Assembly (NCBI RefSeq): GCF_036237315.1
Contig: NZ_CP108356.1
Coordinates: 3,654,501-3,718,500, forward strand
Direction: 5' to 3'
From: Streptomyces sp. NBC_01351
GTDB lineage: Bacteria > Actinomycetota > Actinomycetes > Streptomycetales > Streptomycetaceae
Length of the DNA: 64,000 nt
The first letter of the stretch is position 1; every line of letters starts with the position of its first letter. Below are positions 7,910 to 15,754 of this stretch, piece after piece. A model generated the notes under the pieces. It searched no databases, was not told where the DNA came from, and saw only the letters and a list, made by a program, of their open reading frames with translations. The position numbers were made by a program, and so were the translations under genes.

Positions 7910-8182
7910 TCAGCGGTTGAGCGGGTAGGAATGGCGGCCCGTGGCTTCGTCGATCTCGCTGTGGGCCTTCTGCAACATCTGCGAGGCGAGATCCATGAGC
8001 GCACGGGCGCCCGCGATCTCTTCGCCGACCCTCAGCTGCTCCGGGTCGGACGGGTGGCGCATGGCGTAGCCGTGCGCCCTGATCTCGGAGCCGTCCCCGA
8101 GTCTTACCAGGGCCGCCGCACTGGTGCGGTGGCCTTCCTCGGTGAATTCGAGATCCACATGCCACCCAACGAGTGTGGACAT
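7910..8182 (-). CDS. DUF1876 (dsRBD-like) protein
   Basis: 90 aa, small alpha/beta protein. Recognised as DUF1876 by WHVDLEFTEEGHRTSAAALV near the start, the GYAMRHPSDPEQLRVGEEIA centre and the C-terminal helix LASQMLQKAHSEIDEATG. These proteins are widespread in Streptomyces, with a predicted double-stranded-RNA-binding-like fold and no known function. ATG at 8182; a TCCAGGGTG direct repeat and GC-rich hairpin lie upstream (8195-8262). Not obviously tied to its neighbours. Confidence 0.85.
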   Translation of the reverse strand: MSTLVGWHVDLEFTEEGHRTSAAALVRLGDGSEIRAHGYAMRHPSDPEQLRVGEEIAGARALMDLASQMLQKAHSEIDEATGRHSYPLNR

Positions 8183-8262
8183 GGTGCATCACCTCCAGGG
8201 GGTCACCCTGCCTCCAGGGTGCGCCTCCGGACGGTGGGGCGCGACCGGGGGCCCCGGGGCCC

Positions 8263-8922
8263 CTATGCGACGCTGCCGTGAAGCACGTAGCGCTTCCCGC
8301 CGATGCCGCGTACGCCCGGCGTCTCCTTGGTGAGCCGGGTCGTCTCGTGGGCGATCGGGCTGGCGAGGAAGGCCATGTGCTCGTCGTCGCCGGTGAACTC
8401 GGCGTAGTTCAGGACGCGGCTGCCGTCCAGGCTGTAGTGGAAGTGCGCCGACAGCAGTCCGGGGGTGGCCTCGGTGAGCGGGCCGTCGAGCAGCCGGTCG
8501 ATGACGTTGCGCTGCGCGGCACGGCCGTCGACGTCGAAGGTCGGCACCACGACGCGGGTGGGGACGCTCCCGGTGTCGAAGACGGTGCTGCGGTAGCGCT
8601 CGAAGGCGATGGGGGCGCTGCGTTCGATGTCGGTGCCGTCGGTGCCGAGGCCGCGCAGCGGTTCGGGGGCGCGGAAGGCGCGGCCCGAGGCGAGGTAGGA
8701 CTCGACGCCCGTCCACTGCTCGTAGGTCCACACGTTCTCGCCCTCGGTGCTCACGTAGCAGCTCTGCGACAGCAGGCCCTCGGGGCGGGGGGCGGCGGAC
8801 CACTCGGCGACTATGGCGTCGGCTGCGGCCCGCTGGATCTCGGCGGTGCCCACGAAGAGGGGGGTGATGAGCGCCAGCGTCGAGTCCGGGCGGTCGATGG
8901 TGGGGTGGAGGGGCGTGGCCAT
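8263..8922 (-). CDS. Tandem-ABM domain oxygenase-like protein, copy 1
   Basis: 219 aa, ATG at 8922 with AAGGAG 7-8 nt upstream. Two antibiotic-biosynthesis-monooxygenase (ABM) ferredoxin-like modules are visible: about residues 15-85 (IVAEWSAAPRPEGLLSQSCY, NVWTYEQWTG) and 110-200 (VVPTFDVDGRAAQRNVIDRL, HFHYSLDGSRVLNYAEF), ending GVRGIGGKRYVLH. ABM proteins include cofactor-free anthrone oxygenases and some flavin-dependent angucycline ring-opening enzymes. It is a paralogue of 10789-11463 and lies at the distal end of the leftward redox operon, separated from the pump gene by a strong palindrome. Exact reaction unknown. Confidence 0.82.
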   Translation of the reverse strand: MATPLHPTIDRPDSTLALITPLFVGTAEIQRAAADAIVAEWSAAPRPEGLLSQSCYVSTEGENVWTYEQWTGVESYLASGRAFRAPEPLRGLGTDGTDIERSAPIAFERYRSTVFDTGSVPTRVVVPTFDVDGRAAQRNVIDRLLDGPLTEATPGLLSAHFHYSLDGSRVLNYAEFTGDDEHMAFLASPIAHETTRLTKETPGVRGIGGKRYVLHGSVA

Positions 8923-8964
8923 GTCTGTCTCCTTGTGTGTCTTTTCCCGGGGGCCGAGGCTACG

Positions 8965-8996
8965 CCGCGCCCTGCCCGGATCCGGGCAGGGCGCGG
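8965..8996. terminator. Perfect 32-bp palindrome between pump and ABM gene
   Basis: Self-complementary over 16 bp on each side of a centre between 8980 and 8981; the core reads CCTGCCCGGATCCGGGCAGG. It lies 18 nt after the stop of the leftward MFS gene (9015) and 42 nt before the next leftward start (8922). It may terminate or attenuate transcription between the two. Confidence 0.55.
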
Positions 8997-9014
8997 GGTG
9001 GGTCGGTGGGCGCC

Positions 9015-10655
9015 TCAGCCGGTGGTCTGGGGCTGGTTCACGGGGTGGTCGGCGTGGCTGGCGTCGTCGTCCGCGGGTGCCTGGGACGGGAGTCCGATGT
9101 CTTTCGCGGTCTCCGGGGAGGCCTGCGACGGATCCTCGGGTCCGGTCCGGCGACCGGTGTTGCGCAGCAGGATCGCCACGGCCACGGCCAGCACGGTCAC
9201 GACGACGGCGCAGGTGAGGGCGACGGCGTGCAGGCTGTCCAGGAACGCGGCCCGGGCGGTGTCCAGGAGGTCGCCGCTGAGCTGCTGCGGGAGTTCGGCG
9301 GCCGCGCGGACCGCGCCGCCGAGTGATTCCCCGGCGGATTCGGTGGCGTCGGCCGGGAGGGCGCCGAGGTCGCTGCCCGCGATGCCGTCCCGGTAGACGG
9401 CGCTGCCGATGCTGCCGAGGATGGCGAGGCCGAGTGCCCCGCCGAGTTCGTTGCCGGTCGAGGTGACGGCCGAGGCGGAGCCGGCCCGCTCGGGCGGTGC
9501 GGCGCTGACGGCCATGTCGGTGCCGAGGACGCCCATGGCTGCCAGGCCCACGAACAGGACGACGGTTCCGGTCACGAGCACGGCCAGGCCCGTGGCGTCG
9601 ACCTGGGTGATGATGCCGAAGCCGACGGCCGCGACCAGCAGGCCGAAGGCCATGACGAACGCGGGGCGGACGTGGCGTGCCACGGAGGGGGTCAGGAGGG
9701 CCACCGGGATGCCGGCGAGGGTCATCGGCAGCGTCCACAGTCCGGCCTCCAGCGGCGGGAGGCCGTGGACGAGCTGGAGGTACTGGGCGGCGAAGAAGTT
9801 GATGCCCATCATGACGCCGCTGTTCAGGAGCAGGGCGACGATCGCGATGTTGAACCGGGCGGTGCTGAACAGGGCCAGGTCCAGGAGCGGGTCGGCGCCG
9901 GCGCGCTGGCGGCGGACGAAGGCCCATCCGGCGAGTGCTCCCGCGACGATGACCGCGGCGGCGACGGGGGTCGGGCCCTGCTCCGCGATCTGCTTGATGC
10001 CGTAGACGACGGCGAGGACGGCGATCAGCGACAGGAGTGCGCTGACGAAGTCCACCCGGCCGGCGTCGTCGGTGCGGTACTCGGGCAGCAGCTTCGGGCC
10101 GAACACCAGCAGGAGCACCATGACGGGCACGCCCATGAGGAAGACCGCGCCCCACCAGAAGGCGTCCAGGAGCGCGCCGCCGACCAAGGGTCCGAGGGTG
10201 GCTCCGACCATGAAGCTGGTCATCCAGATGCCGATGGCGCGCGAGCGCTGGACCTCGTCGTGGAACATGTTGCGGATGAGCGCCATGGTCGACGGCATCA
10301 GTGTCGCGCCGGCGATTCCGAGGAGTCCGCGGGTGACGATCAGCATCTCGGCGCTGTGGGAGAAGGCCGCGAGGACGGACGCGCCGGCGAAGGCAGCGGC
10401 GCCGTACAGGAGCAGCCGGCGGCGGCCGATGTGGTCGCCGACGGTGCCCGCCGTGACCATCCAGCCGGCGATCATGAATCCGTAGATGTCGACGATCCAG
10501 AGCAGCTGGGTGCTGCTCGGGCGCAGGTCCTCACTGAGGTCGGGCACCGCCAGGTGCAGCACCGTGAGGTCCATCGAGACCAGGAGGGTGGGGAGGGCCA
10601 GCATGGCCAGCCCGATCCATTCCCTCCTGCCTGCCTTGGCCGGAGCAACCACCAT
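9015..10655 (-). CDS. DHA2-family MFS drug exporter (14 TM, QacA-like)
   Basis: 546 aa. Motif A-like GDHIGRRRLLLYGAAAF, motif D1 LVSMDLTVLHLAVPDL at TM1 and motif C-like MTSFMVGATLGPLVGGALLD mark the DHA2 proton antiporters; length and hydrophobicity fit 14 TM helices. The C-terminal tail is acidic and cytoplasmic. It sits inside the leftward operon between the two ABM paralogues, so its cargo is probably a cluster product or intermediate. ATG at 10655 with only a weak AGAGAGG ribosome site 10 nt upstream. The cluster has two further MFS pumps. Confidence 0.9.
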   Translation of the reverse strand: MVVAPAKAGRREWIGLAMLALPTLLVSMDLTVLHLAVPDLSEDLRPSSTQLLWIVDIYGFMIAGWMVTAGTVGDHIGRRRLLLYGAAAFAGASVLAAFSHSAEMLIVTRGLLGIAGATLMPSTMALIRNMFHDEVQRSRAIGIWMTSFMVGATLGPLVGGALLDAFWWGAVFLMGVPVMVLLLVFGPKLLPEYRTDDAGRVDFVSALLSLIAVLAVVYGIKQIAEQGPTPVAAAVIVAGALAGWAFVRRQRAGADPLLDLALFSTARFNIAIVALLLNSGVMMGINFFAAQYLQLVHGLPPLEAGLWTLPMTLAGIPVALLTPSVARHVRPAFVMAFGLLVAAVGFGIITQVDATGLAVLVTGTVVLFVGLAAMGVLGTDMAVSAAPPERAGSASAVTSTGNELGGALGLAILGSIGSAVYRDGIAGSDLGALPADATESAGESLGGAVRAAAELPQQLSGDLLDTARAAFLDSLHAVALTCAVVVTVLAVAVAILLRNTGRRTGPEDPSQASPETAKDIGLPSQAPADDDASHADHPVNQPQTTG

Positions 10656-10788
10656 GTGGGGTACCTCTCTTATTACGTAGAACCGACGTGGTTGTCGGGG
10701 CAGGTCCGGCCATCGTCTTCCGGGCGATTCGCCGCAACCAACCGGATTGACGTTGATCTGTCATGTTCGGCCGGGATACGACGTCGGG

Positions 10789-11463
10789 TTACGCGTCGAG
10801 GCCCCGGTGGAGGTGGTAGCGCTTGTAGCCGATGGGGCGGACGCCGGGCATGTCCTGTGCGATCCGCAGGGACCGGTGCCGGGTGGCTCCTTCGAGGAAC
10901 TCGACGTGCGCCTCGTCGCTCACCCATTCCGCGAAGTTGATCACGCGGGTGCCGTCGAGGCTGAGGTGGAAGTGGGAGGCGATCAGGCCGGTCTGCTCGT
11001 CGGCCGGTGCCGTTTCGAGGTTTCCCACGACCTGGGCGACGATCGTCTCCTGCCGGTTCGCGCCGTCCACGTCGAAGCTGGCGGCGACCACGGCGCCCGG
11101 TGCGCCCGCGGTCGGGTCGGCCACGACGCTGCGGTGCAGGCGGAACTGGATCGGCTCGACTCGGGCCGGGCCGGCGGGCAGGCTGCGCAGGAACGACCGG
11201 TAGACGGTGTCGTCGGTGCACTGCGCGTACGTGAGCACCGTGTCGTGGTCGGTGCTCAGGTAACAGGAGAGGTGGAGGATCCCCTCGGGCCAGGGCGTCG
11301 CCTGCCAGGCGGCGACGATCTCGTCGAGGACGGCTCGTCCCTGGTCGGCGCCGTCGACGAACCAGTAGCTCATGTACCGGACGTGCGCGTCGGGGCGGGC
11401 GATCCGCGCCGGGGTGGCCTGCGGAGCGGTGGATTCGGTCGTGGTCTGGTCGGTCGTGGTCAT
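10789..11463 (-). CDS. Tandem-ABM domain oxygenase-like protein, copy 2
   Basis: 224 aa, ATG at 11463 with AGGAGA upstream. Same two-module plan as the protein at 8263-8922: module 1 about residues 25-95 (IVAAWQATPWPEGILHLSCY, TVLTYAQCTD) and module 2 about 120-205 (VVAASFDVDGANRQETIVAQ, HFHLSLDGTRVINFAEW), ending GVRPIGYKRYHLH. The N-terminal 20 residues are Thr/Gln-rich and probably disordered. It lies 38 bp after the FAD hydroxylase gene, in the same operon. The two copies could form a heteromer or act on successive intermediates. Confidence 0.82.
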   Translation of the reverse strand: MTTTDQTTTESTAPQATPARIARPDAHVRYMSYWFVDGADQGRAVLDEIVAAWQATPWPEGILHLSCYLSTDHDTVLTYAQCTDDTVYRSFLRSLPAGPARVEPIQFRLHRSVVADPTAGAPGAVVAASFDVDGANRQETIVAQVVGNLETAPADEQTGLIASHFHLSLDGTRVINFAEWVSDEAHVEFLEGATRHRSLRIAQDMPGVRPIGYKRYHLHRGLDA

Positions 11464-11501
11464 GGTCGTCTCCTGCGAGGGGGCATCGGGTCGGGAGCGG
11501 T

Positions 11502-12992
11502 TCACTCGCCGGGATCGCCGAAGTGGCGGTGCAGGGCCTTGGCGAGGTCTCCGTCTCCGCTGACCCAGGCCACGTATCCGTCGGGCCGGATCAACAGGGC
11601 CTCGGCGGCGGCCGGTTCGCCCGGCTGTGCGGGGCGGGCGGCGCGGGCGCGGACCACCTGCACCCGGTCGCCCCAGGCCTGGGCGGTCTTCGCCGGCTCG
11701 GGGTCGTTCCCGAGGCTCAGCAGCAGGCCGCGAGCGGGGTGCAGCAGCCGGGTGGTGGTGGTCTGGCGGCCGTCGGCCAGGACCAGGTGGGTGTCGGGCA
11801 TCCGCATGCCGAGCAGCGGGTGGTCGCCGAGGGCGGTCAGGTCGTAGCGGATGTCCAGACCGCTGACCAGTCCGGCCAGGTGGCGGGCGGCCGTGTCGTC
11901 GCCGAACACCCGGGTGAGGATCTCGCGCAGCGGCTGCATCTCCTCGCCGCCGAGGAACAGCGTGGCCTGGGCCCGGGTGTTCTTCAGCAGTTCCGCGCCC
12001 ACCGGGTGGCGTTCCTCGTGGTAGGTGTCCAGGAGGTCCTCGTGCGCGCGGCCGGCCAGGACGGCGCCGAGCTTCCAGCCGAGGTTCACTGCGTCCTGGA
12101 TGCTCACGTTCATGCCCTGTCCGCTGGCGGGCAGGTGGATGTGCGCGGCGTCTCCGGCCAGCAGCACCCGGCCGCGCCGGTATTCGCTCGCCTGGCGCGC
12201 CGCGTCGGAGAACGAGCTCACCCACACCGGGGTGGCGGCGGAGATGTCGTCTCCGCTGACCCGCTTCCAGGCCTCGGCGACCTCGGTGAACGACGGCCGT
12301 TCGGTGCGCTGCCGGTAGGGGCGCCCGTGCTCGAAGACGACGACGCGCATCATGTCCGCACCCAGGGGCGCGGCCAGCAGCATGCCGCCCGGGCGGCGTG
12401 CGCCCGACCACAGCTTGGGCAGTTCGAAGTCCTTGACGTCGGCGAGGAGCAGCTCCGCGGTGGCGTCGGTGCCGGGGAAGTCGAAGCCGCCCGCCCGGCG
12501 TACGAGGCTGCGGCCGCCGTCGCAGCCCACCAGGTAGCGGGCCGTCAGGCGCCGTTCCCCCTCCGGGGTCCGCACCTGCACCTCGACGTGCTCGCCGGTG
12601 TCGGTGAAACCGGTCACCCCGTGGCCACGCCGGACGTCGGCGCCGAGTTCCGCGGCCCACTCCGCCAGCACGCTCACCGTGCGCGCCTGCGAGATGCCGG
12701 TGACGCTGGCGTGCTCGCCGTCCCCGACCGCGAAGTCGACCGGCACGCTGCCGAAGTGGCCTCCGGGTGAGCGCTTCAGTTCGCCGAGCCGGGGGAGCAG
12801 CCCGCGCTGGTCGAACACCTCCAGGGTGCGCGCGGTGAACCCCATGCCGCGGGATTCGGCGCTGGGGCTGCTCTCCTTCTCCAGGACGATGACCTCGGCG
12901 CCGGCGAGCCGCAGTTCGCCGGCGAGCATGAGGCCAGCGGGCCCCGCGCCGACGACGATGACGTCCGTATGTGTGTCCGTGTCCGTGTCCAT
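11502..12992 (-). CDS. FAD-dependent aromatic hydroxylase (PgaE/RdmE-like), left arm
   Basis: 496 aa class A flavoprotein monooxygenase. GxGxxG motif VIVVGAGPAGLMLAGEL, DG motif GCDGGRSLVRRA and GD motif RVLLAGDAAHIHLPASGQGM are intact; a thioredoxin-like C-terminal domain follows (about residues 395-496). The sequence is close to the PgaE-like gene at 17735 but clearly distinct, so it probably oxidises another position of the polyketide. ATG 12992 is used; an alternative ATG at 13019 overlaps the ferredoxin stop (coupling) and would add 9 residues. It is co-transcribed with the ferredoxin and P450. Confidence 0.9.
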   Translation of the reverse strand: MDTDTDTHTDVIVVGAGPAGLMLAGELRLAGAEVIVLEKESSPSAESRGMGFTARTLEVFDQRGLLPRLGELKRSPGGHFGSVPVDFAVGDGEHASVTGISQARTVSVLAEWAAELGADVRRGHGVTGFTDTGEHVEVQVRTPEGERRLTARYLVGCDGGRSLVRRAGGFDFPGTDATAELLLADVKDFELPKLWSGARRPGGMLLAAPLGADMMRVVVFEHGRPYRQRTERPSFTEVAEAWKRVSGDDISAATPVWVSSFSDAARQASEYRRGRVLLAGDAAHIHLPASGQGMNVSIQDAVNLGWKLGAVLAGRAHEDLLDTYHEERHPVGAELLKNTRAQATLFLGGEEMQPLREILTRVFGDDTAARHLAGLVSGLDIRYDLTALGDHPLLGMRMPDTHLVLADGRQTTTTRLLHPARGLLLSLGNDPEPAKTAQAWGDRVQVVRARAARPAQPGEPAAAEALLIRPDGYVAWVSGDGDLAKALHRHFGDPGE

Positions 12993-13011
12993 TGCTTCGC
13001 GCACTTCTGTC

Positions 13012-13221
13012 CTACTCATCGGTCGTGACCACGGTGATGGCACCGGTCGGGCAGCAGTCGGCGATGTCCTGCAGCAGTTCGAGGCGGTCCGCCTCGCCGG
13101 TGTCGTCCGACTGCTCGACGGCGATGCCGTCGTGGTCCAGCCGGAACAGGTCGGGGCCCATCACCTCGCACATTCCTGCGCCGAGGCACAGCGTCCGGTC
13201 GACCTGCGCGGTGGCTCGCAT
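13012..13221 (-). CDS. 3Fe-4S ferredoxin, P450 partner
   Basis: 69 aa. Cluster ligands Cys12 and Cys18 (CLGAGMC) and a later Cys56/57-Pro (DCCPTGAI) give the C-x5-C...C-P pattern of single-cluster 3Fe-4S ferredoxins that feed actinobacterial P450s; one usual Cys is replaced by Ala15. The acidic C-terminus (TTDE) suits docking. ATG at 13221. It lies between the P450 and the FAD hydroxylase in the same orientation and is the obvious electron donor of the P450. No ferredoxin reductase is in the window, so a general cellular one must serve. Confidence 0.9.
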   Translation of the reverse strand: MRATAQVDRTLCLGAGMCEVMGPDLFRLDHDGIAVEQSDDTGEADRLELLQDIADCCPTGAITVVTTDE

Positions 13222-13259
13222 GGTGGCTCTCCTTGCCCTGAGGTCTCGTGTGGATGGCT

Positions 13260-13288
13260 CGGGCGGCCGGCTCGTACGCGGCCGCCCG
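13260..13288. terminator. Hairpin between P450 and ferredoxin genes
   Basis: CGGGCGGCCG (13260-13269) and its exact complement CGGCCGCCCG (13279-13288) with a 9-nt loop, in the 77-bp gap after the P450 stop. It may attenuate or stabilise the operon mRNA rather than end it. Confidence 0.45.
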
Positions 13289-13298
13289 GACCGGCGCG

Positions 13299-14540
13299 TC
13301 AGGCCTGCGGCGTGCCGGAGGCGACGACCGGCAGTGCGGCCAGCCGGCGGATCGCCCAGCTGTCGATGAAGCGCAGCTGGTCGCGCGGGACGTCCAGGGA
13401 CAGGCCGGGGAAGCGCTGGAGCAGGGCGGGGATGGCGATCTCGCCCTCCAGCCGGGCCAGGGCCGCGCCCATGCAGTTGTGCAGGCCGTGTCCCAGGCCG
13501 ACGTGGCGCGGGCCGGTGCGGCCGATGTCGAGGCGCTCGGGGTCGGTGAAGTGGCGGGGGTCGCGGTTGGCCGCCTGCAGTGCGGCGATGACCGGGGCGC
13601 CGGCGGGCAGGACGGTGCCGGCCAGTTCGGTCTCCTCGGTGGTGACGCGGAAGAGCGCCGTGCTGAGGGCTCCCTCGTAGCGCAGCAGTTCCTCGACGGC
13701 GCTGCCGGCCAGTTCGGGGGACGTACGGAGGCGGTCGGCCTGGTCCGGGTGGTCGAGCAGGGCCAGCATGGCGTTGCCGATGAACCCGCGGACGGTGTCG
13801 CTGCCGCCCATGATCATGGCGGCCACCATGCCGACGAGCTCGTCGGCGTCGAGCCGGTCGCCGTCGTCGTCGCTGGTCTGGATCAGGGCCGAGGTCAGGT
13901 CGTCGCCGGGGTTGCGACGCTTGTCCTCGATGAGTTCGGCGGCGTACTCGCAGATCCGGCCGAAGGCGGCGGGGGCCTCGTGGATGAGGGCGGGATCGGA
14001 GGGGAACGCCTGATTGAGGGCGGCGACCAGCTCACGGTGGCGTTCGATGCGGAAGCCGAGGATCTCGCCGAGCACGCCGGCGGACACCTCGCCCGCGTAG
14101 TCGTCCATGACGTCGAAGCGCTCGCGCCGGGCGCAGTCGTCGAGGGTGCGCTGGACCAGGGCGGCCACCGTCTCGCGCCACTGCTCGACGCGACGGGTGG
14201 TGAAGGTGCTCATGGCCAGGCGGCGCAGCCGGGTGTGCACGGGCGGGTCCACGACGGCGATGCCGCGCTCCAGGATGGTGCCCTCGGCCGCGACCAGGCC
14301 GGCCGCCTTGAACTCGTCGTTGCCCCAGGTGCCGCCTTCGGTGCTGAACCGGGGGTCGGCCAGCACGGTCTTGACGTCCTCGTAGCGGGTCACGATCCAG
14401 GTGGGGACGTCACCGACCGGGAAGTCGAACCGGTGGACCGGCGAGTTCTCCTGCAGCCAGGTCAGGGTGGGGTACGGGTCCTGGTAGTACTCGGGGGAGA
14501 ACAGTGCGGTCGGGGGACCCGCTATGGCCGACAACGTCAT
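13299..14540 (-). CDS. Cytochrome P450
   Basis: 413 aa, bacterial CYP length. I-helix oxygen-binding motif GGSDT (within MVAAMIMGGSDTVRGF), K-helix E-x-x-R as EELLR, and heme loop GLGHGLHNCMG with Cys356 as thiolate ligand; the usual Phe at the loop start is Leu. ATG at 14540 with AAAGGAT about 12 nt upstream. It precedes its ferredoxin in a leftward operon with an FAD hydroxylase and ABM proteins, so it probably hydroxylates or couples the angucycline skeleton. The exact position of attack cannot be read from sequence. Confidence 0.93.
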   Translation of the reverse strand: MTLSAIAGPPTALFSPEYYQDPYPTLTWLQENSPVHRFDFPVGDVPTWIVTRYEDVKTVLADPRFSTEGGTWGNDEFKAAGLVAAEGTILERGIAVVDPPVHTRLRRLAMSTFTTRRVEQWRETVAALVQRTLDDCARRERFDVMDDYAGEVSAGVLGEILGFRIERHRELVAALNQAFPSDPALIHEAPAAFGRICEYAAELIEDKRRNPGDDLTSALIQTSDDDGDRLDADELVGMVAAMIMGGSDTVRGFIGNAMLALLDHPDQADRLRTSPELAGSAVEELLRYEGALSTALFRVTTEETELAGTVLPAGAPVIAALQAANRDPRHFTDPERLDIGRTGPRHVGLGHGLHNCMGAALARLEGEIAIPALLQRFPGLSLDVPRDQLRFIDSWAIRRLAALPVVASGTPQA

Positions 14541-14616
14541 GGTCGATTCGATCCTTTTCTCTGTTCGGGTCTGGTGCGGCGGTGGGGCGGTACGTCGGTT
14601 GCGGCGGCGCGGTGCG

Positions 14617-15498
14617 TCAGCGCTTGTTCCACGTGTCGGTGTCGGGCGCGAAGAAGTCCAACAGCTGCGGGATGAACGCCCCGGAGCGGGCCGCGGTGTT
14701 GACGAGCCCGTGGACGTAGGTGGCCAGCGTCTCGACGTCCGTGCCGCTCAGGGCCGCGTACGGCGCCCGGTCCAGGCGGTCCGTCTCGCGTTCGACCTCG
14801 TCGCGCAGGGCGGCGCCCCGGGCGGTCAGCGCACCGTCGGCGTCCACGAGGTCGCGGGCCAGCAGCCGCTCGCGCGCGGCCGACCAGTCGGCTTCGACCC
14901 AGCCGCGCTGCGGCATGACGATTTCCTTGGCCATGCCGTGCTTGCTCGCGCAGTCGATGACGAGGGCCTCGACGCCGGTCAGCTCGAAGTAGCCGAGCAC
15001 CGCGATGTGCCCGTCGCCGCGGTGCTCGCGCAGCATGGTCGCCGCGTGCCACAGGGCGATGTGCGGGGTTTCGGGCTGTTCGAGGGCGGCGTTGGCGGCG
15101 TACAGGGGGCGGCCGGGGAAGGCACAGCCGGCAGCCGCCTCGGCGGCGAGCTTCGCCGCATGGGCCAGCTCCGGCGACTCCACGGTGTCGGCGCCGAGGA
15201 GTCGTTCGAGCGCGGTGCCGGCGGCGGACTGGCGTGCGAGGACGGCGCGTTCGGGCGACACCTGGTCCCAGAGCGCGGGAACGCGCTGCGCGATGTAGCC
15301 GGGGGCGAACGCGTTGAAGACCGCGGTCACGACCGGTGCGTCCACCCGGCCGAGCGGCGAGGCGCGGCTGGCGAGGTAGATGCTCGACGGGTCGGTGACG
15401 TCGAACTGCGCGAGTTCGTTCCCCAGGTCCGCGGTGAAGTAGGGGATCGAATGCAGTGCATTGATTGCCTGCGCGCAGCGTCGCGCATATGAAGTCAT
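14617..15498 (-). CDS. SCO6745-family protein
   Basis: 293 aa, all-helical soluble protein. Recognised as SCO6745 family by its order of segments: INALHSIPYF near the N-terminus, YLASRASPLG, VFNAFAPGYIAQ, the central ALWHAATMLREHRGDGHIAV and a C-terminal part resembling a winged-helix (RGWVEADWSAARERLLARDL, GALTARGAALR). The family has no established function; it occurs across actinobacteria. ATG 15498 with GAGGG 7 nt upstream. It is the first gene of the leftward arm, so expression from the 15.5 kb divergent region should reach it first. Confidence 0.75.
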   Translation of the reverse strand: MTSYARRCAQAINALHSIPYFTADLGNELAQFDVTDPSSIYLASRASPLGRVDAPVVTAVFNAFAPGYIAQRVPALWDQVSPERAVLARQSAAGTALERLLGADTVESPELAHAAKLAAEAAAGCAFPGRPLYAANAALEQPETPHIALWHAATMLREHRGDGHIAVLGYFELTGVEALVIDCASKHGMAKEIVMPQRGWVEADWSAARERLLARDLVDADGALTARGAALRDEVERETDRLDRAPYAALSGTDVETLATYVHGLVNTAARSGAFIPQLLDFFAPDTDTWNKR

Positions 15499-15754
15499 AG
15501 TGCCCTCAAGGAACGTCGGGGAGCGGGTCCGGAGAGAAACTCCGGCGGCCTCCCGTCGCGAAATTGGTTGCGTCCAAGATCCGGGGGGATGACGAGGAGT
15601 CTCTTCGGCGGCGCGACGCCGGGCAAGCAGGTCGGCGAAAGAATGTCATGACGCGAGGGGAACGTCAGGGGAATGAACCCATTGGAGTTGATCTCCGACG
15701 GCGACCGTGGGAAGGGTGGCTCGAAATGTCGAACGTGAGAAGAATCGAGCCGTC
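15499..15754. promoter_or_regulatory. Divergent promoter region of the angucycline cluster
   Basis: 256 bp between the leftward arm and the rightward carboxylase gene. Visible elements: a hairpin CCGGAG-AGAAA-CTCCGG (15529-15545), the octamer GGAACGTC twice (15510-15517 and 15659-15666) and the palindrome GTCATGAC (15646-15653). These are candidate regulator sites; the cluster TetR at 19270 is the only transcription factor inside the cluster. Confidence 0.5.

Noticed and set aside
15707..15754. N-terminal extension of the carboxylase alpha subunit from 15707
   Set aside because: The 16 extra residues are not part of the family, and GTG 15755 gives the standard 590 aa.
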